A stretch of DNA of 6,010 nt from SAR202 cluster bacterium (GTDB lineage Bacteria > Chloroflexota > Dehalococcoidia > Lucifugimonadales > UBA3495): assembly GCA_009392095.1 (NCBI GenBank), contig VFHF01000305.1, forward strand, positions 1 through 6,010, in the 5' to 3' direction. Below the pieces are notes generated by a model, which worked only from the letters and a program-made list of their open reading frames with translations, made no database searches and had not been told where the DNA came from. Both the position numbers and the translations under genes were made by a program. This document shows, one piece after another, positions 5,772-6,010 of the stretch; within the stretch, counting starts at the first letter, position 1; each line of letters starts with the position of its first letter.

Positions 5772-5846
5772 GCGGGCGTAACTCAGGGGTAGAGTGCTTG
5801 CTTCCCAAGCAAGATGTCGTGGGTTCAAATCCCATCGCCCGCTCCA
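5772..5846 (+). tRNA. tRNA-Gly, anticodon CCC, with encoded CCA
   Basis: A full cloverleaf is visible. The acceptor stem is GCGGGCG (5772-5778) with CGCCCGC (5836-5842). The D stem is ACTC/GAGT (5781-5784, 5792-5795). The anticodon stem CTTGC/GCAAG encloses loop TTCCCAA (5802-5808), giving anticodon CCC at 5804-5806. The T stem GTGGG/CCCAT (first pair G-T) encloses TTCAAAT (5824-5830). The discriminator is T5843 and CCA is encoded at 5844-5846. It reads the glycine codon GGG. It is an ordinary elongator and is not tRNA-Sec. Confidence 0.95.
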
Positions 5847-5862
5847 AATTTCCTTCCTACAA

Positions 5863-5895
5863 CTCAGCATAGCTCCGCAAGGCTCAGCATAGTTC
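5863..5895 (+). repeat. Short direct repeat after the tRNA gene
   Basis: CTCAGCATAGCTC (5863-5875) and CTCAGCATAGTTC (5883-5895) are 13-bp direct repeats with one mismatch and a 20-bp period. They lie between the tRNA-Gly gene and its terminator. No function is evident. Confidence 0.6.
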
Positions 5896-5919
5896 AAACA
5901 AAAAAACCGTACAAAGAAT

Positions 5920-5956
5920 GGCCTCCACTAGTTGGGGGCCTTTTTATTTTATTTTT
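5920..5956 (+). terminator. Rho-independent terminator downstream of tRNA-Gly
   Basis: GGCCTCCA (5920-5927) pairs with TGGGGGCC (5933-5940) over eight positions, including one T-G pair, around the loop CTAGT. The T-rich tract TTTTTATTTTATTTTT follows at 5941-5956. This is a strong intrinsic terminator and presumably ends the tRNA transcript. Confidence 0.9.
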
Positions 5957-6010
5957 CGGTAGGCACTCCTACTACGTTCAAACCACGGTCTCGGAAAATC
6001 TTTTCAATTA

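Noticed and set aside
5503..5781. Plus-strand open frame of 92 residues starting with GTG
   Set aside because: It has no convincing ribosome binding site, runs through the tRNA promoter into the tRNA, and its protein has no recognisable pattern.
5772..5846. The tRNA as selC (tRNA-Sec)
   Set aside because: It has a standard 7-bp acceptor stem, a short variable loop and a CCC anticodon, whereas tRNA-Sec has UCA, a longer acceptor stem and a long variable arm.
5557..5847. Minus-strand open frame of 96 residues containing GFEPTTSCLGS
   Set aside because: This is the well-known spurious translation of the antisense of a tRNA-Gly gene. It overlaps the whole tRNA, and the remainder shows no family likeness.

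Overview
The window is bacterial DNA of moderately high GC. Its gene content is an F420-dependent luciferase-like oxidoreductase, a GMC flavoprotein, a PNPOx-like flavin protein, AhpD/carboxymuconolactone decarboxylase-type proteins and a glycine/D-proline reductase selenoprotein B relative. This resembles uncultured, flavoenzyme-rich bacteria such as SAR202-like Chloroflexota. That assignment is a guess from gene content; no taxonomic marker gene is present.

Layout. Positions 1-400 (+) hold the C-terminal part of an LLM-class F420-dependent oxidoreductase. After a 24-bp gap comes a complete GMC-family FAD oxidoreductase (425-1987, +). A convergent, interrupted AhpD/CMD-family gene lies at 2008-2469 (-). 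A divergent intergenic region with a plausible promoter leads into a PNPOx-like flavin-binding protein (2657-3133, +). Next are an AhpD/CMD-family gene (3207-3761, +) and a PrdB/GrdB-like gene (3923-5341, +). About 430 bp without a convincing gene follow, containing two inverted repeats. A tRNA-Gly(CCC) gene (5772-5846) has a consensus -10 box, and a strong intrinsic terminator follows at 5920-5956.

Main result. Three genes are each cut by an in-frame UGA at exactly the residue where the family has a redox-active cysteine: CRY-U-xxxH at 3393-3395, CQY-U-xxxH at 2226-2224 (minus), and U-P-G-C at 4379-4381. In both plus-strand genes the reading frame continues with family-typical sequence to a normal end. 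Each has a hairpin downstream of the UGA whose apical loop begins after 17 nt and carries a G in its first two bases, as expected of a bacterial SECIS. I therefore read 3207-3761 and 3923-5341 as single selenoprotein genes, not four short ORFs. The minus-strand copy also has a TAG and appears shortened, so it is probably decaying or affected by sequence error. The genome should encode SelA, SelB, SelC and SelD elsewhere; none is in this window.

How the genes may work together is inference. The cluster combines flavin/F420 redox enzymes with thiol/selenol redox proteins, which suggests reductive or oxidative handling of small organic substrates or peroxides. No substrate can be named from the sequence.
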